A stretch of DNA of 64,000 nucleotides from Verrucomicrobiales bacterium (GTDB lineage Bacteria; Verrucomicrobiota; Verrucomicrobiia; Limisphaerales; UBA11320). The notes below the pieces were generated by a model. It was not told the DNA's origin and ran no database searches. It worked only from the letters and a program-made list of their open reading frames with translations. The position numbers and the translations under genes were made by a program. The DNA is taken from positions 38,185 through 102,184 of the forward strand of contig JAEUHE010000031.1 of assembly GCA_016793885.1 (NCBI GenBank). Reading direction: 5' to 3'. Shown in pieces: positions 55,528-63,916 of this stretch; positions within the stretch are counted from its first letter, which is position 1, and the number at the start of each line of letters is the position of its first letter.

Positions 55528-55863
55528 TTAGGGCTTGGCGAGCAGCCGATAAAACCGCTGCTGGTTGGTGATGGAGTCAGCCACGACATAGTGGTTTGCA
55601 AAGGGGAAAGCTGGGGCGACAAAAAAATCTCTCCACACGGCCGGGCTGGCATTCGAGAGGCCCGAGCTGGAAACCTGAACAACATAGGTACGATTGGGCT
55701 CGGTGTCGAAGTGCACCACTAGCAGCTTGGGGGAAAGAAGATCGATTCCGGTAATCCGGGGCTCCGAGGCGGAGACAAACAACCCACCCAACACGAAAAG
55801 ACCACTCAGGATTGTCCAGAGCACTGGGCACTGTACGTTACGAATAACAGCCAGTCGGATCAT
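55528..55863 (-). CDS. Small secreted protein with fibronectin-like tail
   Basis: A 111-residue protein: signal peptide about 12-33 (WTILSGLFVLGGLFVSASE), then a single small beta domain (ITGIDLLSPKLLVVHFDTEP, RTYVVQVSSSGL, QQRFYRLLAKP). The pattern of a Tyr-Val-Gln strand and a closing F-Y-R-L strand is seen at the end of many Verrucomicrobiota surface proteins as a Fn3-like module. It is the first gene of the five-gene run. Function unknown. Confidence 0.7.
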   Translation of the reverse strand: MIRLAVIRNVQCPVLWTILSGLFVLGGLFVSASEPRITGIDLLSPKLLVVHFDTEPNRTYVVQVSSSGLSNASPAVWRDFFVAPAFPFANHYVVADSITNQQRFYRLLAKP

Positions 55864-56013
55864 GGGTCATGGGTTTCGACGACAGCTTGAACTTTATCCG
55901 TCTGCGGTTCGGGAAGACAAGCCTGGAGTGAGGCTCGAGCCAGGTGGGCGTGAGTATTTCCAGGTGAGGGCGCATCTGAACCAGCAGCAATTTCCGACTC
56001 CGTCGGGTCCTGA

Positions 56014-56095
56014 AAAGCGGTAGAGGGCTACCGCACTCCAAGACACTTCGCGAAACAGGTGACCCGTATGGAGTGCTGTAGCCCTCTACAGCTTT
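56014..56095. repeat. Paired REP-like hairpins (BIME-like)
   Basis: Left arm 56014-56040 (hairpin gcggtag/ctaccgc then actcca) and right arm 56069-56095 (tggagt then hairpin gctgtag/ctacagc) are inverted copies of each other, 25 of 27 positions matching. The two differences (G to T and C to A on the right) are compensatory inside each hairpin. Read from the tail side each unit is GGAG plus a hairpin, as described for REP elements tied to RAYT transposases. No RAYT gene is in the window. Another small hairpin (ccccc-gga-ggggg) follows at 56101-56113. The rest of the gap 55864-56156 has no gene. Confidence 0.75.
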
Positions 56096-56156
56096 CCCAC
56101 CCCCCGGAGGGGGATCTTGGCTGTCCTCACCCGGAAAAAAATCATACCCATGGCGT

Positions 56157-57512
56157 TCACGAACCACTACTGCTTGTCTCCCCCTGCAGATAGGAACGCT
56201 CCTTAAAACGCATCGCAAAGGGCACGTAGACCACGGTGGCTACCGCCATGAACAAGGCAAAGGCCAGGTAGTAGTCCGACCCGCTCAACTTGGAGGTACC
56301 GTCGGAATTCTGATTCCAATGATTCACCACTGCCGTCAGACCGTTGCCCAGGGAGATTGAAGCCAGCATCAGCGACATGATGATCGACTTCATGCGCGGA
56401 GGGGCCTGGCGATACGAAAACTCGAGGCAAGTCCCATAGGCGAGCACCTCCCCCGCCGTCAGCAACGCATGCCCCAAGAGCTGCCAAACGATGTTGGGCC
56501 GCTGGCCCGCGGCGATCTCCCGCTCGATCCAGGCGGAAAGAACGAAAGCGATCACGGGCATGACCAATCCCAGACCTATCTTCCGCAGGGCCGTCAACTC
56601 CACGATCCGACCCACCGCCGGATAGAGTACGTACGAAAACAAGGGGATAAAGACCAGGACGAGCAGCGGATTGACCGCGTTCACCTGATCCGGCAACCAC
56701 TCGCTTCCCAGGAACACCCGATTCATGTGGTCCGCCTGCAGAACCCAGGCGGAATAGGCCTGATCGCTCAGGCACCAGAAGGCGGCGATGAACAGGTAGA
56801 TGACGCTGAGCCGCGCCATGACTCCCAGGCCCTCGCGACTGAATACCTCCTTCACAAAACCCATGCCCGCCGCCGGAATATGCACGAACCGGTGACGTCC
56901 CAGCCAAAAAACCCAGGTAGCCACCAACATGAGCAACCCCGGAACACCAAACGCCACATTGGGTCCGTGTTCCCGCAGGAGTTTGGGGATCCAGAGGGTT
57001 GAGACAAACGATCCCGCGTTGATCGAGAAATAGAACCAATAAAAGACCTTCTCCAGGAGATGACGATTGTTCTTCCCAAATTGATCGCCCACATGGGCCG
57101 AAACGCAGGGCTTGATTCCGCCTGAGCCGATGGCGATCAAGGTCAGACCGATGGTCAAACCGGTCAAAGTGTCGTCCAGAGCCAAAGCCAAATGCCCGAA
57201 ACAATAGACGATCGAGAGCACCATAATCGTCCAATATTTCCCCAGAAACACGTCGGCCAATAAAGCTCCCAGCATCGGAAAAAAGTAAGCAGCCGATTGA
57301 AACGAATGGTAATAGACCATGGCCTCGTCCTTGCTGAGCGGGGCCTTTTCACCGGCCTTGTCGCGCAGATACTGCGTCATGAACACCATCAGGATGGCGC
57401 GCATCCCATAATAAGAAAAACGCTCTGCCGCTTCGTTGCCGATGATGTAGGGCACGCCGGGAGGCATGGTCGAAACGGGGAACGGAGCGGTCGCGTAAGG
57501 TTGCTTAGCCAT
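56157..57512 (-). CDS. Proton-dependent oligopeptide transporter (POT/PTR2 family)
   Basis: Major-facilitator-type importer for di- and tripeptides in the cytoplasmic membrane. With the ATG at 57512 the product is 451 residues: MAKQPYATAPFPVSTMPPGV, then PYIIGNEAAERFSYYGMRAI, which contains the POT signature ExxERFxYYG (about residue 26-36) with the proton/peptide-coupling Glu-x-x-Glu-Arg. A second family block is GKYWTIMVLSIVY, and GSGGIKPCVSAHVGDQFG (about 135-155) is the PTR2 motif. About 12-14 membrane segments. The frame is open to 57590, but that 26-residue extension is not typical. C-terminus is short and hydrophilic. Confidence 0.92.
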   Translation of the reverse strand: MAKQPYATAPFPVSTMPPGVPYIIGNEAAERFSYYGMRAILMVFMTQYLRDKAGEKAPLSKDEAMVYYHSFQSAAYFFPMLGALLADVFLGKYWTIMVLSIVYCFGHLALALDDTLTGLTIGLTLIAIGSGGIKPCVSAHVGDQFGKNNRHLLEKVFYWFYFSINAGSFVSTLWIPKLLREHGPNVAFGVPGLLMLVATWVFWLGRHRFVHIPAAGMGFVKEVFSREGLGVMARLSVIYLFIAAFWCLSDQAYSAWVLQADHMNRVFLGSEWLPDQVNAVNPLLVLVFIPLFSYVLYPAVGRIVELTALRKIGLGLVMPVIAFVLSAWIEREIAAGQRPNIVWQLLGHALLTAGEVLAYGTCLEFSYRQAPPRMKSIIMSLMLASISLGNGLTAVVNHWNQNSDGTSKLSGSDYYLAFALFMAVATVVYVPFAMRFKERSYLQGETSSSGS

Positions 57513-57609
57513 GTCGAGGAATAGGATATCTTCACCCACAGCGAGTTGTGAAGCCCGGATCAGGAAGATGGGGTTAAGTTTCCGGATCATCCTGCCGTTG
57601 TTAGAAGGA

Positions 57610-57626
57610 GCGCATCTCCGATGCGC
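57610..57626. repeat. Hairpin in the divergent promoter region before the thioredoxin-like gene
   Basis: gcgcatc-tcc-gatgcgc, a perfect 7-bp stem with 3-nt loop, 24 bp before the thioredoxin-like start. It might be a regulator site, a leader hairpin, or another REP-type unit; the flanks do not match the REP family at 41091 and 56014. Confidence 0.35.
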
Positions 57627-57649
57627 GCAGCCTGAATTACGTTGACGTT

Positions 57650-58450
57650 ATGGAATGCCGCAAACATCGCCTTCTGCAAGTCTGGATGGCCCTCGCCGGT
57701 GCGCTGGCCCTCTGGGGCACTACGTTTCCCCTCTGCGCCAACCAGTGGCTAACTGACTACCCGGCGGCCAAGGCCCTAGCACGTCAGCAGAACAAACTCG
57801 TGCTGATCAACTTCACAGGTTCCGATTGGTGCGGCTGGTGCATGAAGCTCAAGGAAGAGGTCTTCGATCAACCCGAGTTCCGGGCCTATGCGGCGCAAAA
57901 TCTGGTGCTGCTCGAAGTTGACATCCCTAAGAAGAAGAGCCTGAGCGAGGCGCAGTTGAGCGCCAACCGAGCGCTGGTGGGGCGATACAACGCCCAAGGC
58001 AAACCTACCTTGGTCGTCCTCGGTCCCAACGGGGATGAAATCGGTCGGACCGGATACCGCCCCGGCGGCCCCAAGCCTTTGATCGCCGCGTTACAGCAGA
58101 TGAGTGGAAAACCAGCCAGCGCGCCCAGCGGCCAACCACACCTCGCCACTGCGGAAAAGACCGCCCCGACGGCACCGGCACCGTCTGGAAAATCGCTTCT
58201 GCCTTGGGTGACCGGCAATGCTCGGGCCTCAAAGCCAGCGGAGGATGATCTCCGCCTCAAGAGCATCTCCGGCCCTCCCAAACGCCGCGTCGCTCTTATC
58301 AACAACGAGACGCTGGCGGCTGGAGATGATGTTCGTGTGGTAGTGGGAAACAAAACGGTTCGGGTGCATTGCATCGAGATTCGCGACACCTCGGTGATCA
58401 TCCGCGTCGATTCCGAGGAACAGGACCGGGAACTCCGGCTGAGCAGGTAG
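57650..58450 (+). CDS. Periplasmic thioredoxin-like protein with GspC/PilP-like C-terminal segment
   Basis: A 266-residue protein. Signal peptide about 8-31 (LQVWMALAGALALWG). Thioredoxin-fold domain about 35-160 with the redox motif GSDWCGWCMKLKEEVF (CGWC about residue 62-65) and the cis-Pro region GKPTLVVLGP. This is the thioredoxin_7/DUF953-like group found in exported disulfide-handling proteins. A Pro/Ala-rich linker (about 160-195) leads to a small beta segment (RVALINNETLAAGDDVRVVV ... VIIRVDSEEQDRELRLSR) that resembles the homology region of GspC or PilP, where a loop of this type binds a secretin. Single gene; convergent with the condensation-type gene. Confidence 0.85.
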   Translation: MECRKHRLLQVWMALAGALALWGTTFPLCANQWLTDYPAAKALARQQNKLVLINFTGSDWCGWCMKLKEEVFDQPEFRAYAAQNLVLLEVDIPKKKSLSEAQLSANRALVGRYNAQGKPTLVVLGPNGDEIGRTGYRPGGPKPLIAALQQMSGKPASAPSGQPHLATAEKTAPTAPAPSGKSLLPWVTGNARASKPAEDDLRLKSISGPPKRRVALINNETLAAGDDVRVVVGNKTVRVHCIEIRDTSVIIRVDSEEQDRELRLSR

Positions 58451-58483
58451 CCAGCCCCAGGCCAGAACAGACAGCCAGAGCGG

Positions 58484-59935
58484 CTAGGCCGCTTGAGGTA
58501 GTTGCCCGAGCTCAGGCCCGGCCAGTGGCCTGGTATGGCTCAGCAACTGGGTAAGAGAGAGATGATCGTTCTGAGCAGCATAGAGCAGGAGCGCGCGAAA
58601 CCCATTCAGGAAAAGCTCCATCTGCTCTGGATCGACCACTGTCGAGTCGAAGGCCGCCCACCCCGCCAAGCCGTCAGGACCTTCGCGCAAATCCAGGATC
58701 AGATCAAAGCAACCTGGTCCTCGCCGGACCTCGAACACGCTGGCCGAAGCTTCCCCCAAGTCGGGCATCTCCCATCCACGCCCCGAATAAGTCACCAGCA
58801 CTCGCGGACCCGGACGCCCCGCTTCACAAGAACCGTAGGCGAGGGGAAACAATGCCGAGAACGGAACATCGGGATGCGTGAACGCCTCAGTCAGGCGCAC
58901 CCCGACCTGCTCAACTAACTTTGAGAATGGGAGGGATTCCCGAGGTGTCAGGCGGAGCGCAAGAAAGTTGGAGAAGCATCCCACCAGTTCGTTCTCCAGC
59001 TCCGATGGACGGCCCGGAGCTTCCGTCGCGAGCATCGGTTCCTTGATCCCAAGGATTCCCTTCAAAGCCAATGCCAGCCCGGAGATCACCACCGCGCCGA
59101 TGGAAGCCGAGGCGTGAAGGGCTGCGGGCCGAAGCTGATCGCTAAAGGCACGGGGAAATCCGAGATATCGAGAACAGCACACTCCCGGCTGACGCACCGC
59201 GCCTGCGGGAGAGTTGCCTGCCCAGGCAGAGACGGGCTGAGGAGGAATCGATAAAGTGATCCCGTGCCAATAGTTCCAGGCTGGGGATTCCTGACGTTCT
59301 GCCGCCGTCGGTTCGGGCCGGCTGGCAAACGCAGCGAAGGACCCCTGTAGCGGCGGCAGCCAAGGTTCGCTGCCCGAGCAAACCGCCGCGTAATGTTCGC
59401 TCAACTCGCTGAATACCACCTCCAGAGAGGCGCCATCGGCGATCAATTGATGAAAAACAAAAATCATCAGGAAGTCATCCGCCGACCGCCGAATCAAACG
59501 GACGCGCCAGAGGGGCGCCACCGAGAGGTCGAACCCCCAGGCAAAGTCGTCCTGAATGGTCTTCTGTTCAAAGTCCTCGCGCAACTCAGGAGCCAGCGAC
59601 TCCACATTGGTGTGCAACAAAGGCACCACGCACGTTTCCGCAATCGCGATGCGGAAGGATCCGTTTTCTGCCGTCACCGCGGATCGCAAGACTGCTTGCC
59701 GGCGCTGAAGGTGGCCGAGTGCCGTCTCCAACGCGCCCAGATCCAGCACGCCCCGAACCTGCAACACCACCCCCTGATGCCAGGCCGCCAGCGAAGGCCC
59801 AGAGGAATAGGCCCGAGCGATCGCTTCCTGGCCGCGGGTCAGCGGATGCACGCCGGCAGGCGGGGTTTGCAGATCGAAAATCAACCGCTGCAACCCTCGT
59901 AAAAAGGAATGAGACTTGGCATCGCCCTGGGACAT
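58484..59935 (-). CDS. Lone condensation-domain-type acyltransferase with altered HHxxxDG motif
   Basis: A 483-residue protein of the NRPS condensation/acyltransferase fold, single domain. Family parts: GALETALGHLQRRQAVLRSA (about residue 75), LWRVRLIRRSADDFLMIFVF, the active-site motif as HQLIADG (about 165) where HHxxxDG is expected, FSELSEHYAAV, GCFSNFLALRLTPRESLPFSK (about 320), HPDVPFSALFPL and the final GWAAFDSTVVDPEQMELFLNG. The second His, the usual catalytic one, is replaced by Gln, so normal amide condensation is doubtful. No adenylation or carrier domain is nearby. ATG at 59935; a GTG at 59941 is also in frame. It follows oppC by 93 bp on the same strand. Confidence 0.85.
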   Translation of the reverse strand: MSQGDAKSHSFLRGLQRLIFDLQTPPAGVHPLTRGQEAIARAYSSGPSLAAWHQGVVLQVRGVLDLGALETALGHLQRRQAVLRSAVTAENGSFRIAIAETCVVPLLHTNVESLAPELREDFEQKTIQDDFAWGFDLSVAPLWRVRLIRRSADDFLMIFVFHQLIADGASLEVVFSELSEHYAAVCSGSEPWLPPLQGSFAAFASRPEPTAAERQESPAWNYWHGITLSIPPQPVSAWAGNSPAGAVRQPGVCCSRYLGFPRAFSDQLRPAALHASASIGAVVISGLALALKGILGIKEPMLATEAPGRPSELENELVGCFSNFLALRLTPRESLPFSKLVEQVGVRLTEAFTHPDVPFSALFPLAYGSCEAGRPGPRVLVTYSGRGWEMPDLGEASASVFEVRRGPGCFDLILDLREGPDGLAGWAAFDSTVVDPEQMELFLNGFRALLLYAAQNDHLSLTQLLSHTRPLAGPELGQLPQAA

Positions 59936-60028
59936 AATCACTTCGGTTACAGTGGCCGAGGTTCCGACTCACCGTCCGCCTTTCTGGGCTCTTAATCGCC
60001 AGTCAGAGCCAAACCTAAAGCCAAGAAA

Positions 60029-60994
60029 TCAATCCGAACGACCCTTGGGATCCCAAGCGTCACGCAGCCCGTCCCCCACAAAATTCAAAGCCAGCAACGC
60101 GACCACCAACATCCCGGCTGGGAAAGCAATGAGCCACCAATAGACGCGGATCGGGTTGAGCTGGGAGGCCCCGTCCGATATCAGCGATCCCCAGCTGGCC
60201 ATCGGGGGCTGAATGCCCATTCCCAAATAGCTCAAGAAACTCTCGTAGAGAATGATCGCCGGCACTGTCAAGGTCGCATAAACGATGACCACCCCATAGA
60301 TGTTGGGTAAAATATGGCGCACCAGGATTCGGAGCGGGCTCGCTCCCAGCGCGATGCTCGCGTCCACAAACGTGCGATGCCGAAGCCCCAGCACCTGCCC
60401 ACGAACGATGCGAGCCATGTTCAACCAGGAGATAGCCCCCAGTCCAACAAACAGGAAGAGGAGCCGACAGTATCCGGTCGCTTCCGTGCCCCACCCGAAC
60501 CACCCTTGCAAACGGTTCCGCACCAAGCCTTCAAGGGTTGTAATCATCACGATGACAAAAATGATGGAAGGCAGACTGTAGAGGATATCCACGATCCTCA
60601 TGGCCATGCTGTCGACGCTCCCCCCTTTGAAGCCTGCCACGGCTCCCCAACTCACTCCAATCACCACTGCGACCGCCGCCCCTACCAGCCCCACCAGCAG
60701 CGAGATCCGAGCCCCATAAAACACCCGGGTGAGCAGGTCTCGTCCATGAATATCGGTGCCAAACCAGTGTTTGGAACTGGGAGGCTGGAACTGGAGATCA
60801 GAAGTCGCATCGAAGGCGTAAGGTGCCAGAGCCGGCCAAAGAAGGACTACGGCCAGGAGTGCCGAGAGAAACACCAAGCTCACCACCGCCGGGAAGTTGC
60901 GAAGGAAACGACGGCGAGCCCGTTGGTTGGGAGTCAGGTGCAGCGCTGGCAGGGCCTGCGGCTGAATCGCTGGGGATGAATCCGGGGTTTGCAT
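60029..60994 (-). CDS. oppC: Peptide ABC transporter permease, OppC/DppC type
   Basis: Inner-membrane permease, 321 residues. A cytoplasmic N-terminus (NQRARRRFLRNFPAVVSLVF) leads into the first membrane helix; then the OppC-specific periplasmic part HWFGTDIHGRDLLTRVFYG, RISLLVGLVGAAVAVVIGV, and the EAA loop contacting the ATPase (VDASIALGASPLRILVRHIL, about residue 210-230), ending in GDGLRDAWDPKGR. About six membrane segments. It follows oppB by 36 bp. Substrate is likely an oligo- or dipeptide, inferred from family. Confidence 0.93.
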   Translation of the reverse strand: MQTPDSSPAIQPQALPALHLTPNQRARRRFLRNFPAVVSLVFLSALLAVVLLWPALAPYAFDATSDLQFQPPSSKHWFGTDIHGRDLLTRVFYGARISLLVGLVGAAVAVVIGVSWGAVAGFKGGSVDSMAMRIVDILYSLPSIIFVIVMITTLEGLVRNRLQGWFGWGTEATGYCRLLFLFVGLGAISWLNMARIVRGQVLGLRHRTFVDASIALGASPLRILVRHILPNIYGVVIVYATLTVPAIILYESFLSYLGMGIQPPMASWGSLISDGASQLNPIRVYWWLIAFPAGMLVVALLALNFVGDGLRDAWDPKGRSD

Positions 60995-61030
60995 GGAATA
61001 ACGTTCTCAAGGAAGCGGGCCGACGCCCTC

Positions 61031-61999
61031 TCAACCGGGCTTTACCCGCCGATCCAAAAAGCTGTAACTGATGTCAACCACCAGATTGAGCAGTACCAGC
61101 ATCAGGGCGTACACGAGGACGAGACCCACGACCATCGGGTAGTCGCGCCCCAAGGCGGCGTTCACTAAGAACACGCCAATGCCCGGGATTCGGAACAGAT
61201 TCTCCACGACAAAGGAGCCGGTCAGCAGATCGGCCAGCAGTGGACCACAATAGGAAACCACCGGCAAGATGGCCAGCCGCAGGGCGTGCTTGATCACCAC
61301 CGTCGATTCGCTCAGGCCCTTGGCTCGAGCCGTGGTGATGTAGCCCTCCTTCAGCACCTCGGTCATGCCTTCCCGCATGAGCCGGGAGATCCGGCCGGCA
61401 AAATAAAGCCCCAAGGCAATGGTCGGCAGCACCGCGTGCCAAGGAGAGTCCCACAGCGCCACGGGAAAGATCCGGTAGTGCATGCCGAAAGCCATGATGA
61501 GCAGCGGGCCGACCACAAATCCCGGGATGCAGAAAGCCAGCAAAGCAAAAAAGCTCCCGATGTAATCTCCCCACTCGCCGCGTCGCAGCGCTGTGTAGAC
61601 CCCGGTTGGGATGCCGACCCCCAAGGCAAACAGGAACGCCAGCAGCCCCAGCGTCATCGAGACCGGCAACCCTTGGGCTAGCACATCGTTCACACTGTGG
61701 TTGCGATACTTGAAGGAGGGACCCAGGTCGCCCTTGATCAGGCCACCCTCCGACCAACGGGTGCCACCCTTGCCATCCGGCTCGCGGAGCACGCCGAGGA
61801 AACGCAGATACTGTTTCCAGGTGGGATCGTCGAGATGGTATTTCGCGAGCAGCGCGCGTTCAATTTCGGGCGAAGCCGGCTTGCGTTCCTTGTCGAAAGG
61901 ACCGCCGGGCGCAATGCGCACCAACTGGAAGGAAACCCAGCTGATAACCAGCAGCAGCGGGATCAACCCCAGCAACCGTCGTGTGATATGAATCCACAT
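61031..61999 (-). CDS. oppB: Peptide ABC transporter permease, OppB/DppB type
   Basis: Inner-membrane permease, 322 residues, starting WIHITRRLLGLIPLLLVISW and then the typical VRIAPGGPFDKERK of OppB. Later blocks are VSMTLGLLAFLFALGVGIPT, a domain with AFCIPGFVVGPLLIMAFG, the EAA-type loop TTARAKGLSESTVVIKHALR (about residue 225-245), and VENLFRIPGIGVFLVNAALG-like sequence. It pairs with OppC. It lies 29 bp after oppA and shares its strand. Confidence 0.93.
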   Translation of the reverse strand: MWIHITRRLLGLIPLLLVISWVSFQLVRIAPGGPFDKERKPASPEIERALLAKYHLDDPTWKQYLRFLGVLREPDGKGGTRWSEGGLIKGDLGPSFKYRNHSVNDVLAQGLPVSMTLGLLAFLFALGVGIPTGVYTALRRGEWGDYIGSFFALLAFCIPGFVVGPLLIMAFGMHYRIFPVALWDSPWHAVLPTIALGLYFAGRISRLMREGMTEVLKEGYITTARAKGLSESTVVIKHALRLAILPVVSYCGPLLADLLTGSFVVENLFRIPGIGVFLVNAALGRDYPMVVGLVLVYALMLVLLNLVVDISYSFLDRRVKPG

Positions 62000-62028
62000 A
62001 CCCAGAGTTAAATGGTGTCGTGCGAGCG

Positions 62029-63705
62029 CTATTTTCGCCCCGCCGGAACACCCGGCGTCTTGGGCTTTTTCCGAATCGGATAGATCGCATGCTCATCCAA
62101 CAGGTTGGCGTGAATACCTTCGATTCGGTCCGGATCATAAAATGTGATGCCGGCGTAATAGAACAAAGGGAGGATCGGCGACTCATCGAAGACCAGGATC
62201 TTCTCGGCCTGCGACAGCAGACTTGCCCGCTGTTTGAGATCGGTCATCGCGTTCGCCTTTCGCATCAGCTCATCGTAGCGGGAGTTCTTCCATCCGGTTC
62301 GATTGTTCCCATTGTTGCTCATGAACATGTCGAGGAAGGTATTGGCGTCGTTGTAGTCCCCGACCCAGGCACTGCGGCTTAGATCAAAATTCACCGCGCT
62401 CTGATCGGCCAGATAAACCTTCCACTCCGTGTTCCGCAGCTCGAGCTGAATGCCCAGTTCCTTTTTCCACATCTGCTGCAGCTCGACGGCCACCTGCTCA
62501 TGCTGCTTCGCGGTGTTGAACAGGTAGTGGAAGGACGGAAAGCCCTTTCCACCAGGATAGCCGGCTTCTGCCAAAAGCTGGCGCGCCCGCTCGGGGTCAT
62601 AGGGAAGCCCCTCCGGACCGGCATAGTTGGCGGTGCCGGGCGGCACCAGGGTGGAGGCGGGCTTTTCTCCGCCCTGCATGATGTGGGTGGCGATTCGAAC
62701 CTTATCCACCGACATCGCGAGCGCTTGACGAACTCGAACGTCGTTGAAGGGCGGGCGAGTTACGTTGAAGCGAACGAAATAGGTCGCCAGATAGCTGAAA
62801 AAGTGGGTGGAGGGACGATGCTTGAGCACGTCCATCAGCTCCATCGGGATCAGGGTTTTGTCCCAGATGACATCGGCCTGCCCGGTCTCGAACAGATTCA
62901 GAGCCGTATTCGCCGATTCGAGATGCACCAAGTCCACCACCTCATTCAAGATGTTGGCGGCGTCCCAGTGCTTGGGATTCTTGCGCAGCCGAACCTTATC
63001 GTTCACCCGCCAGCTCTCCAGGGTGTAGCATCCGCTGGTGGGAAGCGGCTTGGCCATCAGCCATCGATCTCCATATTTCTCGATCGTCTGCCGAGGCACG
63101 ACTGCCAAGGTGCGAAAGGCGCAGAGCTCGAGAAAAAATGCGGTGGGATTCTCCAGCTCGACTTCCACCAGATGGGGATGCACGGCGCGGACCCCCAGCT
63201 GGGTGAGATCCTTGATCTTGCCCGTGCTGATGGGCTCCCCATTCTTCACGTAATAGAGCTGGCCGGCGTAATCGGCCGCGGTGGCCGGATCGATCACCCG
63301 ACGCCAAGAATACACCACATCCTCGCTCGTAATTGGTTCCCCGGTGGACCAAAGGGCGTTTGTCCGGAGAAAGAATCGGTAACGCAGGCCGTCGGGAGAG
63401 ATCTCCCAACGCTCCGCGATCCCCGGGCTGGGCGCGGCGGTAACCGGATCCAATCGAGTGAGGCCCTCAAAAAGCCCGGCTGCGACCCGGCCGTCCGGCT
63501 GCCCTGTGCAGATCGCGGGATCCAGGCTCTCCGGCTCAGTACCGTTGATCAGGACCAAGTCAGCCTTCGGCTCGTGGCGTACGCAACCGGTTAGCATGAT
63601 GGCCAATGCCACGACAAAGACAGCTCCAAAGCCCTGGAGGAGTGCCCGAAATGCGGGACCCAGATCTGATTCGGACTTTCGAGCAGATGGACTCAAAGCT
63701 GGCAT
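62029..63705 (-). CDS. oppA: Peptide-binding lipoprotein, OppA type (SBP family 5)
   Basis: Extracytoplasmic solute-binding protein for the OppBC permease. The frame extends to 63831, but I start at the ATG at 63705: it gives 558 residues with a membrane segment and lipobox VALAIMLTGC (Cys about residue 41), while the extra 42 codons have no signal-like sequence. SBP_bac_5 cues are INGTEPESLDPAICTGQPDG (about 53), VVYSWRRVIDPATAADYAGQ (about 130), QALAMSVDKVRIATHIMQGG (about 330) and PPFNDVRVRQ. This family binds peptides or nickel; peptides are more likely from the overall form. Genes for the ATPases OppD and OppF are not next to it. Confidence 0.92.
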   Translation of the reverse strand: MPALSPSARKSESDLGPAFRALLQGFGAVFVVALAIMLTGCVRHEPKADLVLINGTEPESLDPAICTGQPDGRVAAGLFEGLTRLDPVTAAPSPGIAERWEISPDGLRYRFFLRTNALWSTGEPITSEDVVYSWRRVIDPATAADYAGQLYYVKNGEPISTGKIKDLTQLGVRAVHPHLVEVELENPTAFFLELCAFRTLAVVPRQTIEKYGDRWLMAKPLPTSGCYTLESWRVNDKVRLRKNPKHWDAANILNEVVDLVHLESANTALNLFETGQADVIWDKTLIPMELMDVLKHRPSTHFFSYLATYFVRFNVTRPPFNDVRVRQALAMSVDKVRIATHIMQGGEKPASTLVPPGTANYAGPEGLPYDPERARQLLAEAGYPGGKGFPSFHYLFNTAKQHEQVAVELQQMWKKELGIQLELRNTEWKVYLADQSAVNFDLSRSAWVGDYNDANTFLDMFMSNNGNNRTGWKNSRYDELMRKANAMTDLKQRASLLSQAEKILVFDESPILPLFYYAGITFYDPDRIEGIHANLLDEHAIYPIRKKPKTPGVPAGRK

Positions 63706-63805
63706 GGTAATCGAAGCGAGCGTGTCATACACAACCGCACACCCCAAACAAGAGCGTTTGCGCGATCGAACCTCAAGCGCGAAAAAGCGTTCGCACGCCA
63801 TCCCT

Positions 63806-63863
63806 GCTAAAGCAGGAACTCCATACTCCAAGGCCGCTCCCCGTACGGAGTTCCGGCTTTAGC
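63806..63863. repeat. REP-like inverted repeat upstream of oppA
   Basis: Arms 63806-63826 and 63843-63863 (gctaaagcaggaactccatac against gtacggagttccggctttagc) pair over 21 bp with two mismatches, loop 16 nt. Each arm has a small inner hairpin next to a GGAGTT/AACTCC block, the same build as the REP-like units at 41091 and 56014, but of a different sequence. It is 101 bp upstream of the chosen oppA start. Confidence 0.6.
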
Positions 63864-63916
63864 CCAATCCATGCAGTTGAGCAAAGTCACTGTTTGAGGT
63901 GTGCTAGCGGTATTAC

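Noticed and set aside
58484..59935. Non-ribosomal peptide cluster
   Set aside because: Only one condensation-type domain is present; no adenylation, carrier or thioesterase domain lies nearby, and the active-site motif is altered.
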